This document shows, one piece after another, positions 7,733 through 16,509 of a stretch of 40,240 bases of DNA. The stretch comes from Devosiaceae bacterium (lineage in GTDB: Bacteria; Pseudomonadota; Alphaproteobacteria; Rhizobiales; Devosiaceae), in contig JAKISW010000024.1 of NCBI GenBank assembly GCA_021648375.1, positions 1 through 40,240 on the forward strand, given 5' to 3'. The translations under genes and the position numbers were made by a program. Numbering within the stretch: the first letter of the stretch is position 1; each line of letters opens with the position of its first letter. The notes under the pieces are model-generated. The model saw only the letters and a list, made by a program, of their open reading frames with translations, did not search any database and was not told where the DNA came from.

Positions 7733-9070
7733 TCAAATCAACCGCTTGCTTTTATCCATTTGCTCTGGGTTGGTTCGTCCATAGCCCGCATAAACCCCCC
7801 AGATCATGCCGACCAGCAAAAACAGGTGTCGCCAATGATCGGTATCAATAATTGCCGCTTCAATGGAAAGGGGAATAAAATTTGCCATCAGCGGTATCAT
7901 CAATAAACGGTTGGGAGAAGCTATTAGCAGGGCACCGGCACCATTTTTCATGGTCATCCACATCATCGAAATATATGCCAATCCCCCAATCCACCCATAG
8001 GAAAGAATGACTGTTACATAGGTGTTGTGAGGGTCTTCGGTGACCCTTAGGTTTCTGAACTCCAAAGGTCCAATGCCAAGGGGGTTTGAAAGGGCCAGTT
8101 CCATGGCATAAGATTGGCGGCCAAATCTTCCCGATTCCCCTGAATCATAGTTTTGCTCAAGGCTGAAACGCTGCAAAAACAGCTCAGCCACCGAATCAAT
8201 GCTTAGCAGGGCAACAAGAGCGATCAGCAGCGCAAAGATACCGGCTACGGTAATCGCAATCATCCGTGCCCGGTCGCGAGCGCTGGCTTCAAGCACAAAA
8301 CAGGCCACAAAAACGATGGCAGAAGTTAAAACAATATATCCCCATGCGGCCCGTGAAAAACTTAAAAAAACTCCAACGAATAAAATTCCATAAACAACTC
8401 CACCCCACATGGCTCGTTTGCCCGTATCCATCAATGCCCGCTGCAGGGCAAAGGCGGCAGGAATGATAAGAAACGGTCCAAATACATTTGGGTCCTGAAA
8501 CGTTGCCTTGACCCGATCATAAAGTAAAAACACTTCGGAGCCTGGGATCAGATCCAGATAGGCCAGGGTTCCAATTATTGAAATAAAAACTGCGACCCAC
8601 GTATAGGCCCTGATCATATCCCCCAGTCTTTTATGGGGGTTTTCTGCAATGTAATTGGCGGCAAAATAGCCGGTAAACCACAAAAAAACCGTGACAATGG
8701 AAAATGTCAGACTGGTTGAAAAGTCCGCAATTCTAACCTGAAATGCTCCAATTATCGAGAACGGTAAAAATATCACCATCAGCTTGAACAGACCCAAAGC
8801 CCGGCGATGGATGTTCATGCCCCCAAAAAATGCCAGCGGCAAAACCACCAGAAACATCAATTCGTAAGGGGAGGGCTCAAATATCACAAATCCACCCGCA
8901 AAAACCCACAACATCACTGCACCGGGCAATAGTTTTTTCGCCAGCAGGTGCAAGGCGTTATTTGATGAATTGGGGGCAGTGCCGGATTGTGGTGTTTTAT
9001 ATGCTCCGGCAATTGCCTTGGGTGAGGTGAATTTTTTACCCTGATGATGAGATGGAGTGTCGATGCTCAA
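7733..9070 (-). CDS. O-antigen ligase/polymerase-like membrane protein (Wzy/WaaL family)
   Basis: 445 residues. After a polar N-terminus of about 45 residues come roughly ten to twelve hydrophobic segments. A large loop at about residues 300-350 (GESGRFGRQSYAMELALSN, PLGIGPLEF, DPHNTY) matches the Wzy_C/O-antigen-ligase pattern, including the conserved Arg/His region. Such proteins polymerise lipid-linked repeat units, or ligate them, at the periplasmic face of the inner membrane. The TTG start lies in a 4-bp overlap with the upstream priming transferase (9067-9070), so the two are probably translated together; no strong ribosome site is visible. Last gene of the minus-strand exopolysaccharide arm. 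Confidence 0.82.
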   Translation of the reverse strand: MSIDTPSHHQGKKFTSPKAIAGAYKTPQSGTAPNSSNNALHLLAKKLLPGAVMLWVFAGGFVIFEPSPYELMFLVVLPLAFFGGMNIHRRALGLFKLMVIFLPFSIIGAFQVRIADFSTSLTFSIVTVFLWFTGYFAANYIAENPHKRLGDMIRAYTWVAVFISIIGTLAYLDLIPGSEVFLLYDRVKATFQDPNVFGPFLIIPAAFALQRALMDTGKRAMWGGVVYGILFVGVFLSFSRAAWGYIVLTSAIVFVACFVLEASARDRARMIAITVAGIFALLIALVALLSIDSVAELFLQRFSLEQNYDSGESGRFGRQSYAMELALSNPLGIGPLEFRNLRVTEDPHNTYVTVILSYGWIGGLAYISMMWMTMKNGAGALLIASPNRLLMIPLMANFIPLSIEAAIIDTDHWRHLFLLVGMIWGVYAGYGRTNPEQMDKSKRLI

Positions 9071-10590
9071 AAGGCGTTCTCGCTTTTTGAAAACAGCGAA
9101 AACGGGGTCATGAAAACGATATAAATGTCCATCAATGGTGTCCAGTTTTCGATATAATGCAGATCGTGATTTACCCGTTGTTCAATTTTATCAACGGTAT
9201 CGGTTTCTCCCCGCCATCCGGAAATTTGCGCCAGACCTGTCATGCCGGGCTTAACTCTGTGACGGGCAAAATACCCGCCAACCGCCTCATGATAAAGCTT
9301 GTTTGCGGCCTTGGCCTTAAGGGCATGGGGGCGCGGTCCGACAATTGATAGCTCGCCTTTTAATACGTTAAATATTTGGGGAAGTTCATCAATGGAGGTC
9401 TTACGTATAAATTTTCCCACCCTTGTAACCCTGGGGTCGCCTTTGCTTACAAGTTTTGAGGCATCCGCATCATTTTGATCCGCATACATCGAGCGAAATT
9501 TATAGATTTCAATCAGCTCATTATTGAACCCGTGTCGTTTTTGTTTGAACAGCACCGGTCCCTTGCTTTCCAGCTTTATGGCGATTGCGGCTATCAGCAT
9601 AATCGGCGAAAGCAGAATTAGCGCCGATATCGCAACGGTTTTATCAAATACCCATTTGAAAACCAGATTCCAGTCCGAAATAGGCCTGTCAGCCATATCA
9701 AACATCGCTACACCACCCACATAGGAATAGGCTGATTTTGTCAGGCGCAGCTTGCTCATATGGGCGCTAAGCCTTATGTCAATCGGCAATACCCACAGGC
9801 GCTTGAGCATATATAAAACCCTGTCTTCCGCCGATAGGGGCATCGAAACGATAACCAGATCCAACGGGAATTTTCTAGCGAATTCAATTAATTCATCGAC
9901 ATTGCCAAGCTTGGGACAGCTGGCAACAATCGATGGTGATCTCTTGTCCACGCGATCATCAAACAACCCGATAAGCTCAATATCGCTATTGCCATTTTTT
10001 TGAATTGCTTTGATCAATTGCTCGGCATCACTGCCGCCGCCCACAATAGCCGTACGTCGCACCAATCGCCCTTTTGCCGTCCAGTATTTAATTACATTTT
10101 GCACCCCGGTTCGGAACAATACCAGCGCAATAGCACCAAGAAAATACCAGGAAACCAGCCATACTCTGGAAACCTGATCAGAAATCTTTAGCAGAAATAC
10201 ACTTAAAGCTATCAAAACGAACACCACAGACCATGCAGCCAGCAGGCGGGCGCTTTGATGTACCCGAGTACGGTAAATCGAAATAGAATGGGTGTGAGCC
10301 ATATTAAAAATAACATTTGCGGCAAGTGATGCGCCAAAAATTATTGGTACATAAAGCGCGTTGTCTGGCACCTCAACATATGACCAATAGATTGCAAAAC
10401 CCAATAATGCCAGCAGAAGGGTTTCAAGCAGTTGCACAAAGCCGATTATCACGGTGGATGAAATATTCTTTTCAACCGGACTGCTGGCCACTTTCATGGC
10501 CTTTGCGGATAGTGTGATTTGTTTTTTTGGCTCGTTCTGGCCCGCGTTGATATGCTCTTGAACGGCGATTTTGGGGTCGAGACGAAACAT
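9067..10590 (-). CDS. Undecaprenyl-phosphate sugar-1-phosphate transferase (WbaP/WcaJ/ExoY type)
   Basis: 507 residues from the ATG at 10590. The N-terminal half has four or five membrane helices, then a CoA-binding-like Rossmann segment (TAIVGGGSDAEQL, about 188-200). The C-terminal half is the polyprenyl glycosylphosphotransferase domain: a membrane anchor near 315, then KFRSMYADQ, RKTSIDELPQIFNVLKGE, LSIVGPRPHA and VKPGMTGLAQISGWRGET. The domain transfers a sugar-phosphate to undecaprenyl phosphate, the priming step of polysaccharide synthesis. The sugar (glucose or galactose) cannot be decided. Overlaps the polymerase gene by 4 bp; 195 bp separate it from the GT4 gene. Confidence 0.92.
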   Translation of the reverse strand: MFRLDPKIAVQEHINAGQNEPKKQITLSAKAMKVASSPVEKNISSTVIIGFVQLLETLLLALLGFAIYWSYVEVPDNALYVPIIFGASLAANVIFNMAHTHSISIYRTRVHQSARLLAAWSVVFVLIALSVFLLKISDQVSRVWLVSWYFLGAIALVLFRTGVQNVIKYWTAKGRLVRRTAIVGGGSDAEQLIKAIQKNGNSDIELIGLFDDRVDKRSPSIVASCPKLGNVDELIEFARKFPLDLVIVSMPLSAEDRVLYMLKRLWVLPIDIRLSAHMSKLRLTKSAYSYVGGVAMFDMADRPISDWNLVFKWVFDKTVAISALILLSPIMLIAAIAIKLESKGPVLFKQKRHGFNNELIEIYKFRSMYADQNDADASKLVSKGDPRVTRVGKFIRKTSIDELPQIFNVLKGELSIVGPRPHALKAKAANKLYHEAVGGYFARHRVKPGMTGLAQISGWRGETDTVDKIEQRVNHDLHYIENWTPLMDIYIVFMTPFSLFSKSENAF

Positions 10591-10785
10591 TATTAAAACT
10601 CACGCAACAAATTACTCAAACTTCGATAAAATATTATGCGCCCAAAGTAATGAAAACTCCGTGAATTGAATTTTTAGGAATTTGTCATGAGTAATGATAT
10701 ACTGCCAAGCATGGCTGCTTCCAGTAAATGCACGATAAAACAACGGGTTAAAAATTTTAACTGAATCAGTTTCTTTGCACTAAAT

Positions 10786-11925
10786 CTAATGGTTTTTCTG
10801 GTCGGCAATTGCTTTTTGATAAACACTTTCAATGCCATTCACCATTTTTTCTGCTGAGAAAGTTTCTCTGACCCATTGCAGCCGGGTTTGCATTTCTTTT
10901 TTTGCATTGTCCGGGTTTAAAATATTGTTCTGCATGGCTTTTTTTAACGCATCGACATTATCCGATGGAAATAGAGCCTTAGCCGTGGGGCCGAAAATTT
11001 CTGAAATGCCCCCGACATTTGTAGCCAGAACCGGCTTTTGCGCCGCTGCCGCTTCAAGCACTACATAGGGCAGGGATTCGGCCAGCGAAGGAACAATTAC
11101 CGTTCGGGCCTGCTCAAATACTTCGCGAGCGGGCTTTACTCCCGCCATTTCAACCCGATCACAAAGCCCCAGCTCTTTTATTTGCCGTCTGATTTTTTCT
11201 TCATCAGGGCCACCCCCGGCGATTATCAGGCTGGCATCCGTGCCATCTTTTCGTTTCACATCAACCAGAGCCTCAAGCAGAATATGAATGCCCTTCAGTT
11301 GGCGAATTTCTCCAACAAAAGCAAAATCAAAGCTGGCTTTTTTGGGGTCCAGAGCAATAAATTCGTCAAGCGATAAACCATTGTGAATAATTGCATTCGG
11401 AACAGAAAAACTCCCTATTTGTCTCTCAAAGGATAGTTTGGCAAAAGCGCTTTCAAATATAATTGCATTGGTTTTTTTTGTTAGAAAGCGCTCAATGCCA
11501 TAAAGAACTTTTCCGGTAAATCCTGACGAAGAATAATGCAGTACGCCTCCGTGAGGGGTGTAAATAGCAATTTTCCCGGGTGTGATCATCTTTGCGATAC
11601 GAGCATTAAATCCGCCCTTTGCTCCATGACCGTGTAAAATGTCAGCGTTTAATTTCTTTGTCAGAGCGCGGATTTTCAACGACGCAAACAGATCGTTCAC
11701 ACCAAATAAACGTGGCATTGAAACATTATGCACCCCCAGCGTAGGCTGATTTTGCATTGCTTCAATGCGCTGTCTGGTTTGAAAATCTCCATTGCTAGCA
11801 TCGTAAATTATGCCGACCCTGTGGCCGCGCCGGCTCATTTCATCACTTAAATCAATTACATGGCGATACAGTCCACCAACGGGTGAGCGCAAAATCATCA
11901 GGATATTTAACGGATGTCGAGCCAA
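10786..11925 (-). CDS. Glycosyltransferase family 4 (exopolysaccharide synthesis)
   Basis: 379 residues with two Rossmann lobes (GT-B fold). The N-lobe contains SPVGGLYRHVIDLSDEM and LHGHGAKGGFNARI. The C-lobe contains the typical FVGEIRQLKGIHILLEAL (about 205-222), IIAGGGPDEEKIR, and the nucleotide-sugar site PSLAESLPYVVLEAAAAQKP with its E-x7-E spacing. It probably adds a sugar to the lipid-linked intermediate at the cytoplasmic face. Start: a TTG at 11925 preceded by AAGGA at 7-nt spacing, which decides for it over later codons. It lies 20 bp after the export lipoprotein gene, in one transcription unit. Confidence 0.88.
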   Translation of the reverse strand: MARHPLNILMILRSPVGGLYRHVIDLSDEMSRRGHRVGIIYDASNGDFQTRQRIEAMQNQPTLGVHNVSMPRLFGVNDLFASLKIRALTKKLNADILHGHGAKGGFNARIAKMITPGKIAIYTPHGGVLHYSSSGFTGKVLYGIERFLTKKTNAIIFESAFAKLSFERQIGSFSVPNAIIHNGLSLDEFIALDPKKASFDFAFVGEIRQLKGIHILLEALVDVKRKDGTDASLIIAGGGPDEEKIRRQIKELGLCDRVEMAGVKPAREVFEQARTVIVPSLAESLPYVVLEAAAAQKPVLATNVGGISEIFGPTAKALFPSDNVDALKKAMQNNILNPDNAKKEMQTRLQWVRETFSAEKMVNGIESVYQKAIADQKNH

Positions 11926-11945
11926 CCTGCTGTCCTTAATGATGA

Positions 11946-12512
11946 CTAAAGCCAGCGATCAAGCACCACAATCGTGTCGCCGGGGCGAACAGGAAAGTCC
12001 ATCTCCACATTTCCCTTGATCATTTGACTGCCCTCAGGCCGGTAAACGATAACCCTGGTTCTGTTGGCAGTATCCGTAAATCCACCGGCGGTGCTGATTG
12101 CAGCTCTTACGGTCATTCCAAAAACATATGGAAACTGGCCGCTTGATATTACTTCGCCCTGAATAAAGAACGGACGATATATCTCAACTTCAACTGCAAC
12201 GTTTGGATTGCGCATGAAACCATTTGCCAAAGCGGCAGTGATTCGAGCTGCAGCTATCTGCGTGGTCTGGCCCCGCACAATGATCGGCCCAACCAGCGGA
12301 AAGGCAATGGCACCATTGTCATTGACCCGGTATTGATTGGTTAGCTCTTCATCTCCATACACTGAAACCCTTAAAACATCGCCGCTATCAAGGGTATATG
12401 GCCCCTCAATCTCAACCATATAAGTGGCCGGAGCGGAATTAATCGCGCAACCGGATAATGGGAATAATATTATAAGGGCGAACAGGGATAGCCAGCGCAT
12501 TTTTTTTACCAT
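11946..12512 (-). CDS. Polysaccharide export lipoprotein (Wza/ExoF-like, short form)
   Basis: 188 residues. A lipoprotein signal ends in the lipobox LSGC (Cys at about 22). It is followed by the polysaccharide-export domain (YTLDSGDVLRVSVYGDEEL, VNDNGAIAFPLVGPI; about 40-115) and one SLBB-type domain (FFIQGEVISSGQFPYVFGMTV, broken here only in its description, near 120-140, ending PVRPGDTIVVLDRWL). Outer-membrane channel for polymer export. It is shorter than E. coli Wza (about 380 residues) and resembles the rhizobial short forms, which lack the extra SLBB domains and the C-terminal amphipathic helix. First gene of the minus arm, divergent from the co-polymerase gene. Confidence 0.88.
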   Translation of the reverse strand: MVKKMRWLSLFALIILFPLSGCAINSAPATYMVEIEGPYTLDSGDVLRVSVYGDEELTNQYRVNDNGAIAFPLVGPIIVRGQTTQIAAARITAALANGFMRNPNVAVEVEIYRPFFIQGEVISSGQFPYVFGMTVRAAISTAGGFTDTANRTRVIVYRPEGSQMIKGNVEMDFPVRPGDTIVVLDRWL

Positions 12513-12638
12513 TTAGTTTTCTTCAACTCTAAAGGGCATGGACATGGTTAATATTTCATTATTTTTTGAATTTTGAATAGCGCTGTCTCAATAAAAATTA
12601 ACTGATTGCTTACTACGTTGTCGTAAAAAACTGACATT

Positions 12639-12697
12639 CAAATGTTAGGAATTAGTCCTGCAAATATTAGGAATTAGTCCTGCAAATATTAGGAATT
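12639..12697 (+). repeat. 22-bp tandem repeat (2.7 copies) carrying the ribosome site of the next gene
   Basis: Copy 1 is 12639-12660, copy 2 is 12661-12682 (one mismatch, aatG versus aatA) and the partial copy 3 is 12683-12697. Each full unit contains AGGAATTAGTCCT, a small inverted repeat AGGA/TCCT. The AGGA of copy 3 (12691-12694) sits 7 nt before the GTG at 12702, so the repeat itself supplies the Shine-Dalgarno sequence of the co-polymerase gene. Confidence 0.85.
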
Positions 12698-12701
12698 GAA
12701 C

Positions 12702-15083
12702 GTGGTGGATCACAACAATCAGGATAGTATAGCTCTGGATATTCGCCAGCTCGCTGTCAGTATCTGGAATAAGAAGATCAGAATCGCGCTGGTGAGTGCA
12801 TTTTTGCTGGTGATTACCTATCTGGTATTGTCACTGGTTCCCAAGACCTATGAGTCTTCGGCTTCTATTTTGGTTGAGCCTAGGGAGAATATTTTTTCGG
12901 TTGGCGCCAGTGGTGCAGGTGCGCGTGGTGTTTCAGATTCTGTAATCATGTCTTCCCAGGTGGAACTGATAAAATCCTCCCAGACCCTGCTGGAAGTTGT
13001 GCGTTCTCTAAATCTGATCGAAGTTCCAGAATTTAACGGTACTGCCAGTTCCACGTTTGATCCGATACTGACTATGATTGGTCAGGCCCCGGTCCGTCGG
13101 GTTTCTTCTGAGCAAAAAATTCTCTCCAGATTGTCCAGGGCCATTACGGTTGTTCAGGAACGTAATTCGCGGGTGCTTTCGATACTTGTTCGTGCCCGTG
13201 ATCGCGAATTGGCAGCAAATATCGCCAACGCTGTGGCTGCCGCCCATATCAGTCGGCGCGTCCAGCTTTCCATCGAAGATACAACAGATGCCAGTCGCTG
13301 GCTGCAATCTGAAATCGAAAAACTTCGTATAAGTGTTGTTGAAGCTCAATCAGAAGTCGCCAGTTTTCGCATCAATAATGATCTGTTTGTCGGCATTAAT
13401 AATACCAGTCTTCTGGACCAGCAGCTTTCCAATATCGCAGCCCAGATTACCACAGCGCAGGAACGTCGCAACCTGGTGCAATCCCGTGCTGATCTTATCG
13501 GTGCTTTGCTTGATGCCGGTCAGCCCATTGACGGGGTTGCAGAGGTGCAGGGATCGGTAATTATTCAGCGCCTGTCGCAGGATAAAGCGCAACTGCAGGG
13601 CCAAAGAGCCCAGCTTTCTGCCACTTTGCTTTCCAATCACCCGCAAGTGCGCTCCATCAGCGCCCAGATTACCGAGATTGATCGCCAGATTACCCGCGAG
13701 GGTCGCCGGGTTGCCGATGCCATGATTGCAGAAGCTGCAATTGAAGAAACTCTGGCTGCCAATTTGCAACAGGATTTTGCCCGCCTCAAAGGCAGTGCCT
13801 CGTCTGCTGCAACCTCAACCGTTGAGTTGCAGGAGTTGGAGCGCGAAGCCAAAGCCCAGTCTGATTTGCTCCAGACCTATTTGCTGCGCTTTCGTGAAGC
13901 AACAGCCAGAGCTGATAGTGGCGCGGTTTTGCCCGATGTTCGTGTTGTCACATTGGCAATGCCCGCACTTCGTGCCGTGGCACCAAAATCAACAATGATA
14001 TTGATTGCTGTTGCTATTGTTTCGGGTGCGGTGCAGGTGGCAGGAATATTGTTTGTTGAATTATCGCGCAATATTCCGGGGGGAGCTCTTTATGCGCCTG
14101 GAACTTCATTGCGGCGGGAAGGGGAGCAGTTTTCTGCTTTGGGACTAACCTCTTTGAATGAAAATAATTCAGCAGGCTCACCACCGCTCGCAGATGCAGA
14201 CATAATGCCAGGCAAAAAATCTTCTCTTGGTTCAAAAATAAAGGGCCGGTTGAAAACCATCCTGCAAAAAGATCGCACTGATCCAGCTGTTGAAGAGTTT
14301 GAGCAGGATGGTGTTGTGAGTGGGAATGATCGGGACCAAGAAATTTTCTCCCAAAATTCTATACGCAAAGCACATCCGGGTTTGAGCGATGCTCCACCTT
14401 CACGGAGCCAGATTGAGAAGAAACCAGAAACACCCGACGGGGCGTCACATGACTATGCGTCACATGACTATGTGTCACATGACTATGTGTCACCTGACCA
14501 GGTGTCTGCGGACAGCTACGAGCAGCAGTTTTATGATCTTGCTGATGATCTGGCTGATGGGCGTCAACAATTGGTTTTTGTTGGCTCTTTTGATCGCAAT
14601 GGCGACGCGGCAAGTGTTGTTGAAGTGCTTGGTGACGATGTTCTTGAAGCTGGTCGCTCTGTTGCGATAATTGACGCTGGAAGCTCCGTTATTTCTGATT
14701 ATCCGGGAATTAGTGATCTGGCAGCAGGTGATGTTGATTTTGGCGAAGTGGTTTTTCACGGAGATACTGATGAGCCAACTATTGTAAACTGGGGGCGCCT
14801 GAACGCGATTTTATCAGGATCAGATCGGCCCAAAATTCTGGTGGAAGCGCTCTGTGACATATGCGAAGTGGTGATTGTTATGGTTGGCGGAGAAAGATCA
14901 AAATCCAACCTGTCGATTTTTGCCGGACTTAATGCTCACCTGGTTCTGGTGGCGGCAAAAGATCCTGACAACCAGCGGATAGCTGAAACCCTTGCTCAAA
15001 CAAAAGCCCTTGGCTTTGAGAATACAAGCATTCTGACTTTGGCAAAAAAGCGAGCAAACCGCGACCGTGTAAATGTTGCTTGA
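12702..15083 (+). CDS. Wzc/ExoP-like polysaccharide co-polymerase with degenerate ATPase domain
   Basis: About 793 residues. Wzz-type N-terminus with first membrane helix at about 27-46, a long periplasmic coiled-coil/GNVR region, and a second helix at about 428-450. The cytoplasmic part is an acidic, low-complexity linker (about 455-615) including a 5-residue repeat, then a Rossmann-like domain (LVFVGSFDRNGDAASVVEVL) where a BY-kinase should have its Walker A. The expected GxxGxGK(S/T) is absent, and there is no C-terminal tyrosine cluster. It probably controls chain length and couples Wzy to the export channel, without obvious kinase activity. Start: GTG 12702 (AGGA at 7 nt) preferred to TTG 12696 or GTG 12705. 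Confidence 0.87.
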   Translation: MVDHNNQDSIALDIRQLAVSIWNKKIRIALVSAFLLVITYLVLSLVPKTYESSASILVEPRENIFSVGASGAGARGVSDSVIMSSQVELIKSSQTLLEVVRSLNLIEVPEFNGTASSTFDPILTMIGQAPVRRVSSEQKILSRLSRAITVVQERNSRVLSILVRARDRELAANIANAVAAAHISRRVQLSIEDTTDASRWLQSEIEKLRISVVEAQSEVASFRINNDLFVGINNTSLLDQQLSNIAAQITTAQERRNLVQSRADLIGALLDAGQPIDGVAEVQGSVIIQRLSQDKAQLQGQRAQLSATLLSNHPQVRSISAQITEIDRQITREGRRVADAMIAEAAIEETLAANLQQDFARLKGSASSAATSTVELQELEREAKAQSDLLQTYLLRFREATARADSGAVLPDVRVVTLAMPALRAVAPKSTMILIAVAIVSGAVQVAGILFVELSRNIPGGALYAPGTSLRREGEQFSALGLTSLNENNSAGSPPLADADIMPGKKSSLGSKIKGRLKTILQKDRTDPAVEEFEQDGVVSGNDRDQEIFSQNSIRKAHPGLSDAPPSRSQIEKKPETPDGASHDYASHDYVSHDYVSPDQVSADSYEQQFYDLADDLADGRQQLVFVGSFDRNGDAASVVEVLGDDVLEAGRSVAIIDAGSSVISDYPGISDLAAGDVDFGEVVFHGDTDEPTIVNWGRLNAILSGSDRPKILVEALCDICEVVIVMVGGERSKSNLSIFAGLNAHLVLVAAKDPDNQRIAETLAQTKALGFENTSILTLAKKRANRDRVNVA
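14442..14501 (+). repeat. 15-bp in-frame tandem repeat coding [A/V]SHDY
   Basis: Four 15-bp units (14442-14456, 14457-14471, 14472-14486, 14487-14501). The first two are identical, the third differs at one base and the fourth has decayed to VSPDQ. They encode ASHDY, ASHDY, VSHDY in the cytoplasmic linker of the co-polymerase, around residues 581-600. The high nucleotide identity suggests recent slippage expansion. Confidence 0.9.
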
Positions 15084-15161
15084 GTATCATGCGGTTTCTA
15101 AAAATTTTTCTTGGCAAAGTTTTTTGCAAGTGGCACTTAAAAGGCAATTGAGAGGCAATAT

Positions 15162-16199
15162 ATGAATTTAAAATATGCCGCCTATAAGGGCTTCTTTGAG
15201 CTTATGTGGGCCAGTCAGGTTACTCATCTTATTAGGACTCTTTCACGGGCTCGCGGGGTTATATTTACCCTTCACCGTGTGTTGCCCGGAGCGCCGGCTG
15301 ATTTTTCTCCCAATGCCATTTTGCAGGTGACACCACAATATCTGGAATATGTTATTGTTCGGGTGCGTGAGCTTGGTCTGGATATTGTCAGTATGGACGA
15401 GGCGGTTGAACGTATAAAAACTACCGAACCGGCCAATAAATTTGTCGTTTTCAGTTTTGATGATGCCTATAAGGACAATCTTGAACATGCGCTGCCGGTA
15501 TTAAGACGCCGGGAGTGTCCGTTTATTCTTTATGTGCCAACCGCGTTTGTTGATGGGGTGGGGGGAGTCTGGTGGCAGGCTCTTGAAGACGTTATTGCCG
15601 GCCAGGAGGCAATTGCCTATATGGATGATCACGAAGAAATTGTATATGCAGATACCAAATCACTGTCGCAAAAATATGCCACATATTCAAAGCTGTATTG
15701 GCGAATGCGAAACCTTCCTGAAGGTCAGCGGGTGAAATTTGTTAGCGAATTTACCAGCGGTTATGGTTTGAATATGGATAATCACTGCCGTGAACTCATT
15801 ATGACCTGGAAGCAATTAAAAACCTTTGTAGATGAGCCATTATGTACAATTGGAGTGCACACGGTTCACCATTATGAGCTTGCAAAGCTTGAGGAAAAAC
15901 GCGCAAGGGAAGAAATTGAACTTTCAATTCAGGTTATTAAATCCCAATTCGGGATTGAGCCAACTCACCTGTCCTACCCGATTGGCAGGCTGAAATCTGC
16001 AGGTCCTCGCGAATATGAACTGGCCAGACAATTAGGACTTGCCTCTGCGGTTACCACTCGCCCCGGAGCTATATATTATCGCCATAAGGACCAGATTACT
16101 TCCCTGCCAAGAATTTCCTTGAATGGGAGTTTTCAGGAGCACAGATATGTGGAGGTTTTGACAACCGGGGCCATATTTTCGATGTTTTCAGGCATTTGA
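15162..16199 (+). CDS. Polysaccharide deacetylase family protein (NodB homology domain)
   Basis: 345 residues; the ATG follows GAGAGG by 6 nt. The NodB-type catalytic motifs are visible: FSFDDAYKDN at about 97-106 (the Asp-Asp of motif 1), HTVHH at about 233-237 (the His-x3-His metal pair of motif 2) and LSYPIGR at about 269-275 (motif 3). These enzymes remove N- or O-acetyl groups from polymers using a divalent metal. There is no clear signal peptide, so it may act in the cytoplasm or on lipid-linked precursors. It lies 78 bp after the co-polymerase gene on the same strand, suggesting a role in tailoring the exopolysaccharide. Confidence 0.87.
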   Translation: MNLKYAAYKGFFELMWASQVTHLIRTLSRARGVIFTLHRVLPGAPADFSPNAILQVTPQYLEYVIVRVRELGLDIVSMDEAVERIKTTEPANKFVVFSFDDAYKDNLEHALPVLRRRECPFILYVPTAFVDGVGGVWWQALEDVIAGQEAIAYMDDHEEIVYADTKSLSQKYATYSKLYWRMRNLPEGQRVKFVSEFTSGYGLNMDNHCRELIMTWKQLKTFVDEPLCTIGVHTVHHYELAKLEEKRAREEIELSIQVIKSQFGIEPTHLSYPIGRLKSAGPREYELARQLGLASAVTTRPGAIYYRHKDQITSLPRISLNGSFQEHRYVEVLTTGAIFSMFSGI

Positions 16200-16242
16200 T
16201 CGCAAATATTGCGTGCCTGTTGCAAATTACTACTCACCCGGT

Positions 16243-16500
16243 TTATTCAGGATCCGGGCGGGACATCCACTTTATGATCATTCCTGCCGGAACCGCCCAA
16301 AACAGCCCGAAAATCAAAAAGAAAATCAGCGAAGCCCAAACGGGCAGCCACATTAATTGTTCGGAATAAATAACAATTACCACTAGGGGGTAAATAATCA
16401 ACAGCGCGAGCATCAGCCAGATGCCAACAAATTTTCTAGCTCTTTGTTTCAATATCTTATCTTTGCATCTTTTTTTGTGGCATTCATCATGCGAATTCAA
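16243..16500 (-). CDS. DUF2842 small membrane protein
   Basis: Up to 85 residues with two hydrophobic segments (WLMLALLIIYPLVVIVIY and LPVWASLIFFLIFGLFWAVP) and a C-terminus of IIKWMSRPDPE. The helix pair ending in a WM-RPD tail matches DUF2842, a family known mainly from Alphaproteobacteria and without known function. Start uncertain: TTG at 16500 gives 85 residues; an in-frame TTG at 16452 gives 69, closer to the usual family length. No ATG is in frame. It is divergent from ctaA. Confidence 0.7.
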   Translation of the reverse strand: MNSHDECHKKRCKDKILKQRARKFVGIWLMLALLIIYPLVVIVIYSEQLMWLPVWASLIFFLIFGLFWAVPAGMIIKWMSRPDPE

Positions 16501-16509
16501 AACTCAAGC

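Noticed and set aside
10747..10761. GTTAAAA-a-TTTTAAC as a terminator of the GT4 gene
   Set aside because: Perfect dyad but all A/T except the ends, with a 1-nt centre; too weak to form a terminator hairpin.
12639..12697. Tandem repeats as a CRISPR array
   Set aside because: Units are head to tail without unique spacers, and no cas genes are present.
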